64,000 nt of DNA from Candidatus Poribacteria bacterium (lineage in GTDB: Bacteria; Poribacteria; WGA-4E; WGA-3G): positions 124,001 to 188,000 of the forward strand of contig JAJDTM010000021.1 in NCBI GenBank assembly GCA_022827185.1, read 5' to 3'. The notes beneath the pieces are model-generated. The model made no database searches. It was given only the letters and a program-made list of their open reading frames with translations, and was not told the origin of the DNA. This document shows, piece after piece, positions 45,576-54,489 of this stretch (its first letter is position 1; each line of letters starts with the position of its first letter). The translations under genes and the position numbers were made by a program.

Positions 45576-45598
45576 ATAGAATTCTCCTTTTATTCGTT

Positions 45599-45711
45599 TA
45601 GAACTTACGCAGCCCCCCTTACAGGCGGGTTTTGAAACCCTGCAGAAACACCCAAGCAAAAACCCCGCAGTGCGTGATAGGTAAGTTATCATGGAAAATG
45701 CGTAAGTCCTG
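45599..45711. mobile_element. MITE-like element G with flanking TCGTT repeats
   Basis: Ends TAGAACTTACGC and GCGTAAGTCCTG; TCGTT lies at 45594-45598 and 45712-45716. The interior is of the GGCGGGG type, related to elements B and C. It has been inserted just upstream of the SD of the CBM-like gene. Confidence 0.75.
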
Positions 45712-45781
45712 TCGTTATTAGTTGTGGGTTCTCAGTTAAAACCGTTATATTGCTTATTCCGTCTATTTACCATACATTTTT

Positions 45782-46771
45782 TTACCAGGCTCGTATTTTG
45801 CCCCACAGTTGAATCTGTAACCCTAACGGCACTATCGGTAGTACATCTGAAGCACCACTCGACCATTTCGGTTGCGCCGCCCAAGCACCGTTGTTAATCA
45901 ATTCATGACGTTCACTCCCATCCGCCCGCATGAGGTGGATAACCCATCTGCCATCCTTCTCAAATTGAAAAGCGATCGCATTACCATCAGGTGCCCATGC
46001 CGGAACTGCCTCATCTGTTGGTGTATCGGTGAGAGCTTTTTTATTCCCGCCATCAACTGCGTCCATGATGTAGAGGTCAAAATCAGCAAGTGCTACCTCG
46101 GCGTGCATTGAAGCATATACAATCTGTCGTCCATCAGGCGACCAAGCCGGGTAAGTGTCCATCAGCGGTTGATGGGTCAACCGCTGCTCGGCTCGGCTGT
46201 GGACATTAATAACGTATATATCCCAATTAAGATCCCGCTTTGAATGAAAAACAAGGGTCTTTCCATCAGGCGACCACGCCGGTGCCTCATCTTCAAACGG
46301 ATTTTCGGTGAGGCGTTCCACTTCATCGTTATTGAGATGGAACAAATAGATATCGAAATGTCCATTTCGATTTGACGTGAAGGCGAGACGTGTACCGTCA
46401 GGTGACCAAGCCGGTGCTTTATCTGTCGCAGGGTGATGCGTCAGGCGTCGCTGATGGGTGCCGTCAGCTGCCATCACATAAATCTCGTGATTTCCATCGC
46501 GACGTGAAAAAAAGGCGATTTGCGTACTATCAGGTGCCCACGTCGGATAGTAATCCGCTGCAGGGTTGTTCGTGAGATTGACAGACCGCTTTCCCGTTGT
46601 ATCTGTCAGATAGATTTCCCAATTACCGCTCACATCCGAGGCAAACGCAATCGGTGTCGGTGGATGTGGTTGACACACAGCGCTATTGGGCACAAGCGAA
46701 AGCATCACAAAAACACTGCTCTGCCATACTAACAGAATTCGCATTTTTTGTCTATATTTTTTCCATTTCAA
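45782..46771 (-). CDS. Secreted TolB-like propeller protein with C-terminal W-tail
   Basis: 329 residues if read from TTG 46771, which overlaps the upstream stop (TTGA); ATG 46744 would give 320. Signal segment (RILLVWQSSVFVMLSLVPNSAVC). Six or more PD40/WD40-like units with the PAWSPDG core (YPTWAPDSTQIAF, APAWSPDGTRLAF, APAWSPDGKTLVF, YPAWSPDGRQIVY, VPAWAPDGNAIAF), i.e. a TolB-type beta-propeller. It lacks the TolB N-terminal domain and has no tol/pal neighbours, so not TolB itself. It ends LQIQLWGKIRAW, which resembles the shared tail of other secreted proteins here. Confidence 0.85.
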   Translation of the reverse strand: MKWKKYRQKMRILLVWQSSVFVMLSLVPNSAVCQPHPPTPIAFASDVSGNWEIYLTDTTGKRSVNLTNNPAADYYPTWAPDSTQIAFFSRRDGNHEIYVMAADGTHQRRLTHHPATDKAPAWSPDGTRLAFTSNRNGHFDIYLFHLNNDEVERLTENPFEDEAPAWSPDGKTLVFHSKRDLNWDIYVINVHSRAEQRLTHQPLMDTYPAWSPDGRQIVYASMHAEVALADFDLYIMDAVDGGNKKALTDTPTDEAVPAWAPDGNAIAFQFEKDGRWVIHLMRADGSERHELINNGAWAAQPKWSSGASDVLPIVPLGLQIQLWGKIRAW

Positions 46772-47787
46772 AATTTTCCGTCACGCACCTCAAAATGGGT
46801 CGGTTTTCGGAACGTTGTGCCACCAATCCGTACCCATTCAGCAACCCATTCAATCATTTGACCTAAAGGAACACGTGGATACCCAAACAGTTGATGACAC
46901 CGAGTCGCATTGCTTAGCAGTGCTGTTGCCGACGCTTCACCCGTAAAACGCGGCAGTTTATTGAAAAGGGCACCGAAGCACGACGCAAGAGACCGTATAG
47001 AAATTGTCTCCGGTCCCGTCACATTGAGAACCAATGGTGGACTTTGGCAGTGTGCGAAGGTTTGTAGCGCGACTGCGTTGGCATCACCTTGCCATATCAC
47101 ATTCACATTGCCCATTTCGAGGGAGATTGTTTCTTCAGCATACACTTTTTCAGCGATGTCCAACAATATCCCGTAGCGGAGATCTATCGCATAGTTCAGT
47201 CGTAAGATCGCCATTCGTGTGCCGTATTGCGATGCAAAGTAGGTACATATCCGTTCACGACTCAGACACGATTGCGCGTATTCACCAATCGGGGCAACGG
47301 GTGAATTCTCAGTTACCCCACCGTGAGAGACTGGAGTCAATGGGTAAACATTTCCCGTAGAGAAAACAACCAGTCGAGAACCGCGGAACTTTTCTGCTAC
47401 GCGTCCCGGCATATAACTGTTCATCGCCCACGTTAGACTTTCATTGCCGGTTGAACCGAACTTCCTACCCGCCATCAGAATGACGTTTTGGGTGTCAGGT
47501 AGATTTTGCAGGCAGTCTTCCGAAAGTAGATCTGCAACGATTGTTTCGATGCCATCTTCCTGCAAGGTTTCCCGCACACCGGGTGTCGAAAAACGAGAGA
47601 CACCGATCACCTTTTTCGATACGCCCGCGGCATCAATCGCGCGTTTCGCCTGTTTAGCGAGCGTTGGTCCCATCTTCCCGCCAACACCGAGGATAAGGAT
47701 ATCACCCGCCAGCGCAGCAACTGCCGCTATCACTGCGTCCGTCGGTTCAGATAGATATGATTCTAATTGGATTTCTGTTCGTATCAA
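46768..47787 (-). CDS. NAD-dependent epimerase/dehydratase family protein
   Basis: About 339 residues from the TTG at 47787. The frame is open further to 47892, but that part lies in a repeat and a promoter-like GGAATCTACTATA, so it is not likely coding. Extended SDR fold: GDILILGVGGKMGPTLAKQAKR (glycine-rich NAD site), NVILMAGRKFGSTG, VVFSTGNVYPLT (Ser/Thr of the active site) and a region GEYAQSCLSRERIC where YxxxK is expected: Tyr is present, Lys is not obvious. C-terminal half binds the sugar nucleotide or other substrate. Overlaps the TolB-like gene by four bases. Start uncertain. Confidence 0.75.
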   Translation of the reverse strand: MIRTEIQLESYLSEPTDAVIAAVAALAGDILILGVGGKMGPTLAKQAKRAIDAAGVSKKVIGVSRFSTPGVRETLQEDGIETIVADLLSEDCLQNLPDTQNVILMAGRKFGSTGNESLTWAMNSYMPGRVAEKFRGSRLVVFSTGNVYPLTPVSHGGVTENSPVAPIGEYAQSCLSRERICTYFASQYGTRMAILRLNYAIDLRYGILLDIAEKVYAEETISLEMGNVNVIWQGDANAVALQTFAHCQSPPLVLNVTGPETISIRSLASCFGALFNKLPRFTGEASATALLSNATRCHQLFGYPRVPLGQMIEWVAEWVRIGGTTFRKPTHFEVRDGKF

Positions 47788-47825
47788 AATGATGTATAGT
47801 AGATTCCAAAAATATCTACACATCC

Positions 47826-47920
47826 CCCGGTAGGTTCGGTTTTTGCGGCGTACACGCCCAGATGCGAAGTGCATCGCGGTGTACTCACCCAAATTTTGCC
47901 CATACGCGGCAAAATTTTGC
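47826..47920. repeat. Cluster of short palindromes upstream of epimerase gene
   Basis: Contains a half GGTAGGTTCGGTTT unit (as at 14.46 kb), a GTACAC...GTGTAC hairpin with an inner GATGC/GCATC, and AAATTTTGCC-CATACGC-GGCAAAATTT (47891-47900 and 47908-47917), a perfect 10-base inverted repeat. The rest of the gap to the LamG gene (about 47921-48127) has no gene. Confidence 0.7.
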
Positions 47921-48127
47921 TTCGCAGTGAGAAAGCTTTACATTTGCGACCTGCCTTCTAACCGCACCCATCATCGTGTAAAAGTAATTATGGACTTTAC
48001 TATAAAAAGGGAAGACTGGCAGACGAAAGCGGTTTAAAAACTTAATGACGATTGACGACTTTCATCGTCTTTACTCTTAAGCAGCATGTTTATTTAAGGG
48101 CAGATTTTGAAACCTGCCCCCAACGAG

Positions 48128-48913
48128 TTATCGGGTCAACTTGATATTCGCCCAAGAAGTGGCAAGCTTACCTTCGGGTTCTACCGGTGTCAGGAATGAC
48201 GCAGCATCTTGGTTCATGCTCGCTTTAATCTCGTCTGCCGAGAGCGCACGGTCCCAAAGCCGAACTTCGTCAACGCTCCCTGTCCACGCTTCGCCGCCCC
48301 AAGTACCGATAGTCACCGCACTTGTGTTTTGCGCAGGTGCAACTGGATTGCCCGATTCTTCGGAGTGCGTTACCTCGCCGTCTAAGTAGATTTCCACTAA
48401 GCCGTTGTTATCGTCCGTATGGGTGTAGGCGAGATAATACCACTTGCCGAGTTCTAATTCTGTGTCGTTATCATTGATATCCTTGAATCCGCCAGCTGCA
48501 CCATTCGTCCAAACTTTGATGCCGTTTGCAGGATTCATCCCAAACCCAAAACCGATATGTCGAGTCGCACCACTCTGTCGAGTGCCGAAGATGATAGCAT
48601 GGGCACTGGGTAACTTGTCCAGCTGCACCCACGCTGCTTGTGTAATCGCGCCTTCAATATGAAAGGCAGCATCGTCTTCAATAAGGACGTGGTCTGCAGC
48701 AGCCGCGAATTGGAGTGCTTTCCCGAACTCCCCATCAATCCATTTGGCATTCCCCATCACTTCACCTTCAAGACCGTTTCCAGAGAAGTCTTGCGTTGTT
48801 GAACCGGAACCTTCGTCAAGCGGCATGTATAAAACAAGCCCGTCCATTAGGTCGGCGTGGGAAAATGCCACGCAAATAAGTAAACAGAGTGTAATTACTG
48901 AAAAAATTTTCAT
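48128..48913 (-). CDS. Secreted LamG-domain protein with C-terminal W-tail
   Basis: 261 residues, ATG after AAAGGAA. Signal peptide (MKIFSVITLCLLICVAFSHA). One LamG/concanavalin domain (about 25-230): GLVLYMPLDEGSGSTTQDFSGNG, KALQFAAAADHVLIEDDAAFHIEG, GKWYYLAYTHTDDNNGLVEIYLDG, GSVDEVRLWDRALSADEI, as in many glycan-binding surface proteins. Then LTPVEPEGKLATSWANIKLTR, the shared tail, right at the C-terminus. No catalytic domain. Confidence 0.88.
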   Translation of the reverse strand: MKIFSVITLCLLICVAFSHADLMDGLVLYMPLDEGSGSTTQDFSGNGLEGEVMGNAKWIDGEFGKALQFAAAADHVLIEDDAAFHIEGAITQAAWVQLDKLPSAHAIIFGTRQSGATRHIGFGFGMNPANGIKVWTNGAAGGFKDINDNDTELELGKWYYLAYTHTDDNNGLVEIYLDGEVTHSEESGNPVAPAQNTSAVTIGTWGGEAWTGSVDEVRLWDRALSADEIKASMNQDAASFLTPVEPEGKLATSWANIKLTR

Positions 48914-49082
48914 ACGATTTCCTTTCTTGAAAAGTGAAACAAGTTAGTGCTATGAGATACGAAGAACAGAGAAGGATAGATTTCCATTCTGCTGAAAACA
49001 TATCATAACAAATTTCCGATTTTGTTTCAAGATACAAATGAATCTCCATAACCCTTTTGTAGGCGGGATCTCCGAATCCCGA

Positions 49083-49151
49083 CCCGTTCTAAAACTGACT
49101 GCTGACAGAGAACCGATAGCCGATGGCTGACTGCTGATGGCTGATAACCGG
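49083..49151. repeat. CAGTTA-type repeat after SUMF1-like gene
   Basis: Units ACTGCTGACAGAGAACCG, GATGGCTGACTGCTGATGGCTGATAACC. On the minus strand it begins one base after the SUMF1-like gene stop (49152-49154). The rest of the gap to 48914 has no gene. Confidence 0.65.
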
Positions 49152-50093
49152 TTAGGGAGATACACTCTTCGCACAACGGAATCCAAGCGCACCGATACCC
49201 GCATACGCTGGACTTGTTCCATGACGATTTGAGGCGCGCAACCACTCAGGATTGCTGTTCCAACCACCACCGCGTATGACGCGAAAATCTACAATGTTCT
49301 CGAAATCGTTGACGATCTCCTCGGCGTTATTCGCACCAGCAGTCGGGTTACGACGCGGAGAGTTCGCATAGAAATCGGCTTGGTATGCGTCAAGACACCA
49401 TTCCCAAACGTTTCCCGCTATGTCATGCACACCATAGTCATTCGCAGGATACTCGCCGACACGGGTTGTCTCACCGAGATGTTTACCGTAGTTGGCTCTA
49501 TTGAGATTAATGCCGTTGCCCCATGGATACTCTTTTTTCTTTAATCCGCCTCGGGCTGCTTTCTCCCATTCAGCTTCCGTCGGTAGACGTTTATCTACCC
49601 AGACGGCGTAAGCCATTGCAGCGTACCAACTCACATACCGTACAGGATGTTCTCGTTCGCCAAGGGGGAAGTTATTCCCATGCCAGTCCTGCAGGTAATT
49701 GCCGTCGTGAAACTTTTCATCAATACGTTCTTTCTGCCATTCCGGATTCGCGAGAACGAAATCCTTAAACTCACCATTAGTTATCTCGTTCGCGTCTATG
49801 TAAAACGCGTCAAGGTGAACGGTATGCACCGGTGCTTCATCGTTGTCAGCGTTTCCATTATTGCTACCCATTTCAAACTCACCTTCTGGAATTAGGACCA
49901 TTCCATCGGGGATAATCGGTTCGGGAGCGGGTTCCGGTAAAGGTTCAGGGGTTGGTGTGATTTCAGTACTTGGATCCGCACGAACCAATTCCGTGGGACC
50001 GACCTCATCATCTTCCTCACGTTGCCCACAGCCGACTATGTAAACAGTAGAAAAACATATAAGTGCTAAACCGAAAAGTTTCAATATTTTCAT
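49152..50093 (-). CDS. SUMF1/FGE-sulfatase-domain lipoprotein
   Basis: 313 residues from ATG 50093. Lipobox VGC at Cys22, so lipoprotein; then an acidic Pro/Glu-rich linker (TPTPEPLPEPAPEP), and a full formylglycine-generating-enzyme-like domain (about 60-310): MVLIPEGEFEMGSNNG, VHTVHLDAFYIDANEITNGEF, HPVRYVSWYAAMAYAVWVDKRLPTEAEWEKAARGG, GVHDIAGNVWEWCLD, VIRGGGWNSN, GFRCAKS. The cysteine pair needed by true FGE is not seen in WLRASNRHGTSP, so it probably does not activate sulfatases. Such domains occur in ligand-binding and other roles. Exported, so not acting on the cytoplasmic sulfatase at 29.6 kb. Confidence 0.88.
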   Translation of the reverse strand: MKILKLFGLALICFSTVYIVGCGQREEDDEVGPTELVRADPSTEITPTPEPLPEPAPEPIIPDGMVLIPEGEFEMGSNNGNADNDEAPVHTVHLDAFYIDANEITNGEFKDFVLANPEWQKERIDEKFHDGNYLQDWHGNNFPLGEREHPVRYVSWYAAMAYAVWVDKRLPTEAEWEKAARGGLKKKEYPWGNGINLNRANYGKHLGETTRVGEYPANDYGVHDIAGNVWEWCLDAYQADFYANSPRRNPTAGANNAEEIVNDFENIVDFRVIRGGGWNSNPEWLRASNRHGTSPAYAGIGALGFRCAKSVSP

Positions 50094-50109
50094 CAAAAGT
50101 TTCTCTCAG

Positions 50110-50188
50110 TGTAGGAGCGAGCTGTGCTCGCGATCCTTGTGTAGTAGGAGCGAGTGTTTTTGCTTGGGGATTTCTTGTCACTCGCGAT
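50110..50188. repeat. GAGCGAGCTGTGCTCGC palindrome with second, loop-expanded copy
   Basis: A 25-base copy at 50110-50134 is identical to those at 12.05 kb. A second one follows (50145-50188) whose arms GAGCGAG and CTCGCGAT are split by about 28 bases containing TGTTTTTGCTTGGGGATTTC, a segment similar to the inside of MITE-like elements. It fills the gap between the glutamine synthetase stop and the SUMF1 gene. Confidence 0.65.
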
Positions 50189-50195
50189 CTCAATA

Positions 50196-51530
50196 TCAAT
50201 AAACCTCCAAATAGTTATCAGTCTCCCACTGGCTGACACTCAAGTGATAGTCGCGCCACTCCTCGCGTTTCACCTGAATGTAGTAATCGGCGTACACAGC
50301 TCCAAGTGCGTTCTTGATCACTTCGTCTTGTTCAAGCGCGTCTGCAGCTGCGTCGAGTGTCGCAGGTAGAGCATCAATCCCTCGCCGTTGCAGCTCATCT
50401 TCCGAAACTTCATAAAGATTGTCCTCGTTTTGCACGCCAGGATCAATCTGATTTTCGATGCCGTCCAAACCGGCTGCGAGTAGCACTGTCTCCGCGAGGT
50501 AAGGGTTCGCTGCCCCGTCGCTTAAGCGGTTCTCAATACGTCCCGACGCAGGAATCCGAATCATCTGCGTCCGATTGTTCGCACCGTAGGTGACGTAAAC
50601 AGGTGCCCACGACGAACCCGAACGCGGCGGTCTACGCACCAAACGTTTGTAACTATTCACAAGCGGATTCGTGACTGCCGTGACCGCTTGCGCATGTTTC
50701 AGGATACCGCCCGTGAACCAGTAGGCAAGTTGGGACAAACCGTTTCTGTCATTTTCATCAAGGAACAGGTTCGTCTGATTCTCCGCATCCCAAAGGCTCA
50801 TGTGAAAGTGTGCACCGTTGCCTGTCAGGTTCGTGAACGGTTTTGGCATAAAGGTCGCCAACAATCCTTGTTCCTCAGCGAGTGTTTTGACCATCCACTT
50901 GAAGAAGGTATGCCGGTCAGCTGAGGTGAGCGCGTCCGAATAAGTCCAATTCGTCTCAAACTGACACGTCCCGTCTTCATGGTCGTTCGCGTAGGGTTCC
51001 CACCCCAACGCTTGCATGTATTTAATGAGGGTCGTCATCATATCAAGGTTGCGGTGTAATGCCCTTAGGTCGTAACACGGTTTGTCTAAAGTGTCGAGTT
51101 TATCCCATGGCGCGTATTGCCCAGTTTCGTCCTGTTTTAAAAGCATAAACTCTGCCTCGATGCCAACATTAAAGACATAGCCTTTCTCCTTTGCTACGGC
51201 TAACTGCCGCCGCAGGATCGTTCTCGGACAGTAATGCCACGCTTTACCTTCAACGTACATGTCCCCCGCTACCCAAGCCAAGTTTTTTCGCCACGGCACA
51301 ATTGTTAACGAATCAAAGTCCGGAATACTCGCCATTTCTGGATCGTGTGGGAATTGTCCGATCTCACCTGCGGCAAAGCCACCGAACCCTGCCCCTTCTT
51401 CTGCCATATCCGCAAGGTGCGTGGACGGGATAACCTTCGCCTTCGGGGCACCGCTCATCTCCACGAAAGAGCAGAGAAAAAATTCAATACCCTTCTCTTC
51501 AACGAAACGTTTGACCTGTTCTCGGTTCAT
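50196..51530 (-). CDS. glnT: Type III glutamine synthetase
   Basis: 444 residues from ATG 51530 (five codons after an in-frame TTG; GGAG ahead). Starts MNREQVKRFVEEKGIEFFLCSFVEMSGAPKAKVIP, then GFGGFAAGEIGQFPHDPEMASIPD and WVAGDMYVEGKAWHYCPRTIL, which are typical of the GlnT/type III family (TIGR03105-like). Catalytic regions include GIEAEFMLL, NGAHFHMSLWD, NSYKRLV and NRTQMIRIP with ENRLSDGAANPYL. Such enzymes ligate ammonia (or in some cases methylamine) to glutamate with ATP. Cytoplasmic; forms large rings in this superfamily. No neighbour shows whether methylamine is the substrate. Confidence 0.92.
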   Translation of the reverse strand: MNREQVKRFVEEKGIEFFLCSFVEMSGAPKAKVIPSTHLADMAEEGAGFGGFAAGEIGQFPHDPEMASIPDFDSLTIVPWRKNLAWVAGDMYVEGKAWHYCPRTILRRQLAVAKEKGYVFNVGIEAEFMLLKQDETGQYAPWDKLDTLDKPCYDLRALHRNLDMMTTLIKYMQALGWEPYANDHEDGTCQFETNWTYSDALTSADRHTFFKWMVKTLAEEQGLLATFMPKPFTNLTGNGAHFHMSLWDAENQTNLFLDENDRNGLSQLAYWFTGGILKHAQAVTAVTNPLVNSYKRLVRRPPRSGSSWAPVYVTYGANNRTQMIRIPASGRIENRLSDGAANPYLAETVLLAAGLDGIENQIDPGVQNEDNLYEVSEDELQRRGIDALPATLDAAADALEQDEVIKNALGAVYADYYIQVKREEWRDYHLSVSQWETDNYLEVY

Positions 51531-51662
51531 AAAATTGCACTCCAATAAAGTCGCTTCTTATGATTGTTAAAAATGCTAACTACAAAACATGAAAACATGA
51601 TAACATTATATCTGAAGTCCTGAAAATTTCAATACCTAAACTTGCGGATGACAGGAGAAACA

Positions 51663-53201
51663 ATGGGATGCCTCTCTCGCTTTGATACAAAATGGCCGCT
51701 TTTGTTGGGTCTGTTAATTGTCGCCTATCTGCTACCGATATGGTTGTTTCCCTATGTCCCCACGCAAGATGGCGTGAGCCACGTCTATAACTCACAGATC
51801 TTGACCGAATATAACAACCCTGACTATCAATTTCGTGACTATTACGAGATTAACTGGTACCCCTTTCCGAATTGGCTCTCCCACTTTTCGCTGGCAGTGT
51901 TGATGTTCGTTTTTCCACCGCTCATCGCTGAGAAAATTTTCTTGAGTCTCTATGTTATCTTGTTCCCGATCGCAATCTATTATTTTCTCAACGCCGTACA
52001 ACGCGGACGATATGCCCTCGTCATTCTTAGTTTTACTTTCGTTTACAACTACCTATTTTTGATGGGCTTTTACAACTTTGCCGTCAGTGTACCGCTCTTT
52101 TTCCTCGCACTCGGCTATTGGTGGAAACACAAGGATGCGATGAATAGGAATCGTATCATTCTCCTCAATCTGCTCATCGTAGTCACTTATTTTGCACACC
52201 TCATCTCTTATGCCTTTATCTTGTTTTCCATCGTCCTGTTAGCACTGCTCTATTTCAAACGGGACTTCAAGCGAATCCTCATTACCGGCTGCTATCTCTT
52301 GCCCGCTGCTATATTGCTTCTCGTCTATCTTCCCACCTCTGATCTATTGGCAGGAACACCGCCTGAACTTGGGCTTGGACGGATTGGAGAATTGTTCGCT
52401 AACCTCATCGGTATGCACGTACTCATCTCCTATACCGAGCCCCCGAGTTGGATGTCCGTTGCTGTCTCTGCTTTTCTAATCTTTCTCGTTGCTGCAACAC
52501 TCTGGCAAAATAGGAAGAGTGCCACAGCAGCACATGCTGGACAAAAAGCGTTTCTCTGCCTCACTGCCGTGCTGCTCGGACTCTATTTTATCTTACCGAA
52601 CTCTATCGGTCCCGGCGGTTGGGTCAATGACAGGCTCGCTATTTTAGCCACCCTTACCCTATTCGCATGGTTTCGTGGATTTCACAACCTGCGATGGAAA
52701 CAGATATTTACAACAGGTGTCACACTGCTTGCACTCGTTAACATTGTTTATGTCGGTATTCTCTTCAAAAATCTCAATGCTGAGACACGCGCGTTTAACG
52801 CTTTTGTAGATAGCGTCGAGAAAAACAGCGTTATCCTCCCGCTTCACTTTGATCCAAGAGGCAGCTCCAAGCGTGTGGGTATCTTTGTCAACGCCGCCAA
52901 TTACTATTGCCTTGATAACGGTTGTATTAACCTCGGCAACTATGAGATACAGTTCGACTACTTTCCGATCCGCTTCAACGCCGATTTTGAAACGCCATTA
53001 GATGAGAAAGAATGGGTACAAATCGTCCACTGGCAACCTGAAAGGATAGACCTCTGCGACTATGCTGACAATGTGGATTATCTATTGTTGTGGGATACAC
53101 CGGACGAGCCTATCGTCGCTGAGGCGATTGAGGCGTGTTATACGTTGATTGCATCGGAGGGGAAGTTGAAACTCTATAAAGGACAACGAACAGCACGCTG
53201 A
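51663..53201 (+). CDS. Polytopic membrane protein, possibly GT-C-type glycosyltransferase
   Basis: 512 residues from ATG 51663 (AGGAG five bases ahead). Ten or more hydrophobic helices between residues 10 and 400 (WPLLLGLLIVAYLLPIWLF, LFPIAIYYFLNAV, VLLALLYF, ILLLVYLP, WMSVAVSAFLIFLVAATLW and more), then a cytoplasmic or periplasmic domain of about 120 residues. The first loop has PTQDGVSHVYNSQIL, which recalls the acidic loop of GT-C glycosyltransferases, but the match is loose. Ends convergently with the outer-membrane gene 21 bases away. Substrate unknown. Confidence 0.75.
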   Translation: MGCLSRFDTKWPLLLGLLIVAYLLPIWLFPYVPTQDGVSHVYNSQILTEYNNPDYQFRDYYEINWYPFPNWLSHFSLAVLMFVFPPLIAEKIFLSLYVILFPIAIYYFLNAVQRGRYALVILSFTFVYNYLFLMGFYNFAVSVPLFFLALGYWWKHKDAMNRNRIILLNLLIVVTYFAHLISYAFILFSIVLLALLYFKRDFKRILITGCYLLPAAILLLVYLPTSDLLAGTPPELGLGRIGELFANLIGMHVLISYTEPPSWMSVAVSAFLIFLVAATLWQNRKSATAAHAGQKAFLCLTAVLLGLYFILPNSIGPGGWVNDRLAILATLTLFAWFRGFHNLRWKQIFTTGVTLLALVNIVYVGILFKNLNAETRAFNAFVDSVEKNSVILPLHFDPRGSSKRVGIFVNAANYYCLDNGCINLGNYEIQFDYFPIRFNADFETPLDEKEWVQIVHWQPERIDLCDYADNVDYLLLWDTPDEPIVAEAIEACYTLIASEGKLKLYKGQRTAR

Positions 53202-53222
53202 GAACGGGATCCAAACGCTACT

Positions 53223-54449
53223 TCAATACTCGCCGCGGAGCGTGAGCGTTGCGATGGTGTGTGTATAGTTGAGGAAGTCGAGAAACGGATCCGCTTCGTT
53301 CGTTCGGTTTTGCGTAATCTGATAATCAGCGTTCAATGTTAGGTATGGGTTGAACTGCCAGTTCAATTGGATATTCGCACCTATCTGTATATCTTGGCGG
53401 TTTGGGGTATCTTCCGTGACAAGTCCCGACACCTCCAGAATCTGTCTGCCTTCAAACGTTACCCACAGTCTCGAGAGCCGAAGCCGGAGCCACCGTCCAG
53501 TCTCAAGCCGGTAGAAAGAACTCGCTACCACCTCGGTACTGACGAAGTTAAAGAAATCGACATTGGAACGATTCAGAAATAAGTTAACCTCTTCCTGAAA
53601 CATGAGTCGTTCAGTTGCTACTTGTATCAATTTCGCGGCGCCGATGAGTCGCAAATCCTTTCGGCGTTCATTATCTTCAAGCCCGGTGATACCTAAGATG
53701 AGGTTGTTCAAATTCGTTTGATAACTCCCATGCTCTACCGTGTATTCCAGTTTACCGAGCATCTGTTTAAGAATTCCAAATTGCAGTCGGCTAGTCGTTG
53801 TATGGGTGTTAGAACCGACAAGTAGAAAGTCCTCTCTACGGCTATCTTCATCATCAAACCGATGTAAGCGAAAATTGTATTCCAGCACACGTCCGAAGCG
53901 GAAACCGAATTGATGCTCCATGTTATTATAGACATTTGAGGTCCGGACGAAGCGTTGCACCTGATATGCGGCAACAAGCGGTGGTAAACGCGTAGTCGGC
54001 TGGAAACTCAGTTCGGTTGAGAGAATGTTACTGAACGCGTCAAATTCGTCGAGTTTACCTTCTGCACCGGTGTAGTTTTCAACTTGCGGGGTATATTGTA
54101 ACTTGAATCGGAGTTTATCGACGACCGGTAAATCGCCGCCAAGGTTAACACCGATGCGGTTAATCAAGCCTGTAAGTTGCGGATCGTCTTCGCCAGCGAG
54201 GCTACTTGTGTAAGGATCGACACTCAATCCGAGTTCAATGTGATTGTTGAAAGTATTGGAAAAATGAGCGTCGAGTATCAATTCTGCAGACTCGGTTTCA
54301 GGTTTTTCGGGTTCCTTTTCAAGGAGACTCTGTCCGAATTCGGTCTGAAGTTGCGCAAAAGCATTTTGCCTGTTGGGTAAAAATCCATCACTTGCTATTT
54401 GCGTAAGGATAATAAGACATATTCCAAAGAAACGGACTATTTTTTCCAC
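53223..54449 (-). CDS. Predicted outer-membrane beta-barrel protein
   Basis: 408 residues, GTG start (GGAG five bases ahead; the overlapping ATG is in another frame). Signal peptide (IVRFFGICLIILTQIASDGF, with FAQ a possible cleavage site), a short acidic linker, then from about residue 55 alternating polar and hydrophobic strands (LILDAHFSNTFNNHIELGLSV, KLRFKLQYTPQVENY, LEYNFRLHRF, LNLNADYQITQ-like stretches) to a terminal aromatic (RGEY), as in outer-membrane barrels. I do not recognise the subfamily. Possibly a porin or receptor-like channel. Confidence 0.72.
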   Translation of the reverse strand: MEKIVRFFGICLIILTQIASDGFLPNRQNAFAQLQTEFGQSLLEKEPEKPETESAELILDAHFSNTFNNHIELGLSVDPYTSSLAGEDDPQLTGLINRIGVNLGGDLPVVDKLRFKLQYTPQVENYTGAEGKLDEFDAFSNILSTELSFQPTTRLPPLVAAYQVQRFVRTSNVYNNMEHQFGFRFGRVLEYNFRLHRFDDEDSRREDFLLVGSNTHTTTSRLQFGILKQMLGKLEYTVEHGSYQTNLNNLILGITGLEDNERRKDLRLIGAAKLIQVATERLMFQEEVNLFLNRSNVDFFNFVSTEVVASSFYRLETGRWLRLRLSRLWVTFEGRQILEVSGLVTEDTPNRQDIQIGANIQLNWQFNPYLTLNADYQITQNRTNEADPFLDFLNYTHTIATLTLRGEY

Positions 54450-54489
54450 ATAGACTCCAATTCTATAGCGAGACAGGCAAATACTATCT

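Noticed and set aside
45782..46771. TolB of the Tol-Pal system
   Set aside because: No TolB N-terminal domain and no tol/pal genes; only the propeller units match.
49152..50093. SUMF1-like gene as the activator of the sulfatase at 29.6 kb
   Set aside because: Exported lipoprotein, lacking the FGE cysteine pair.
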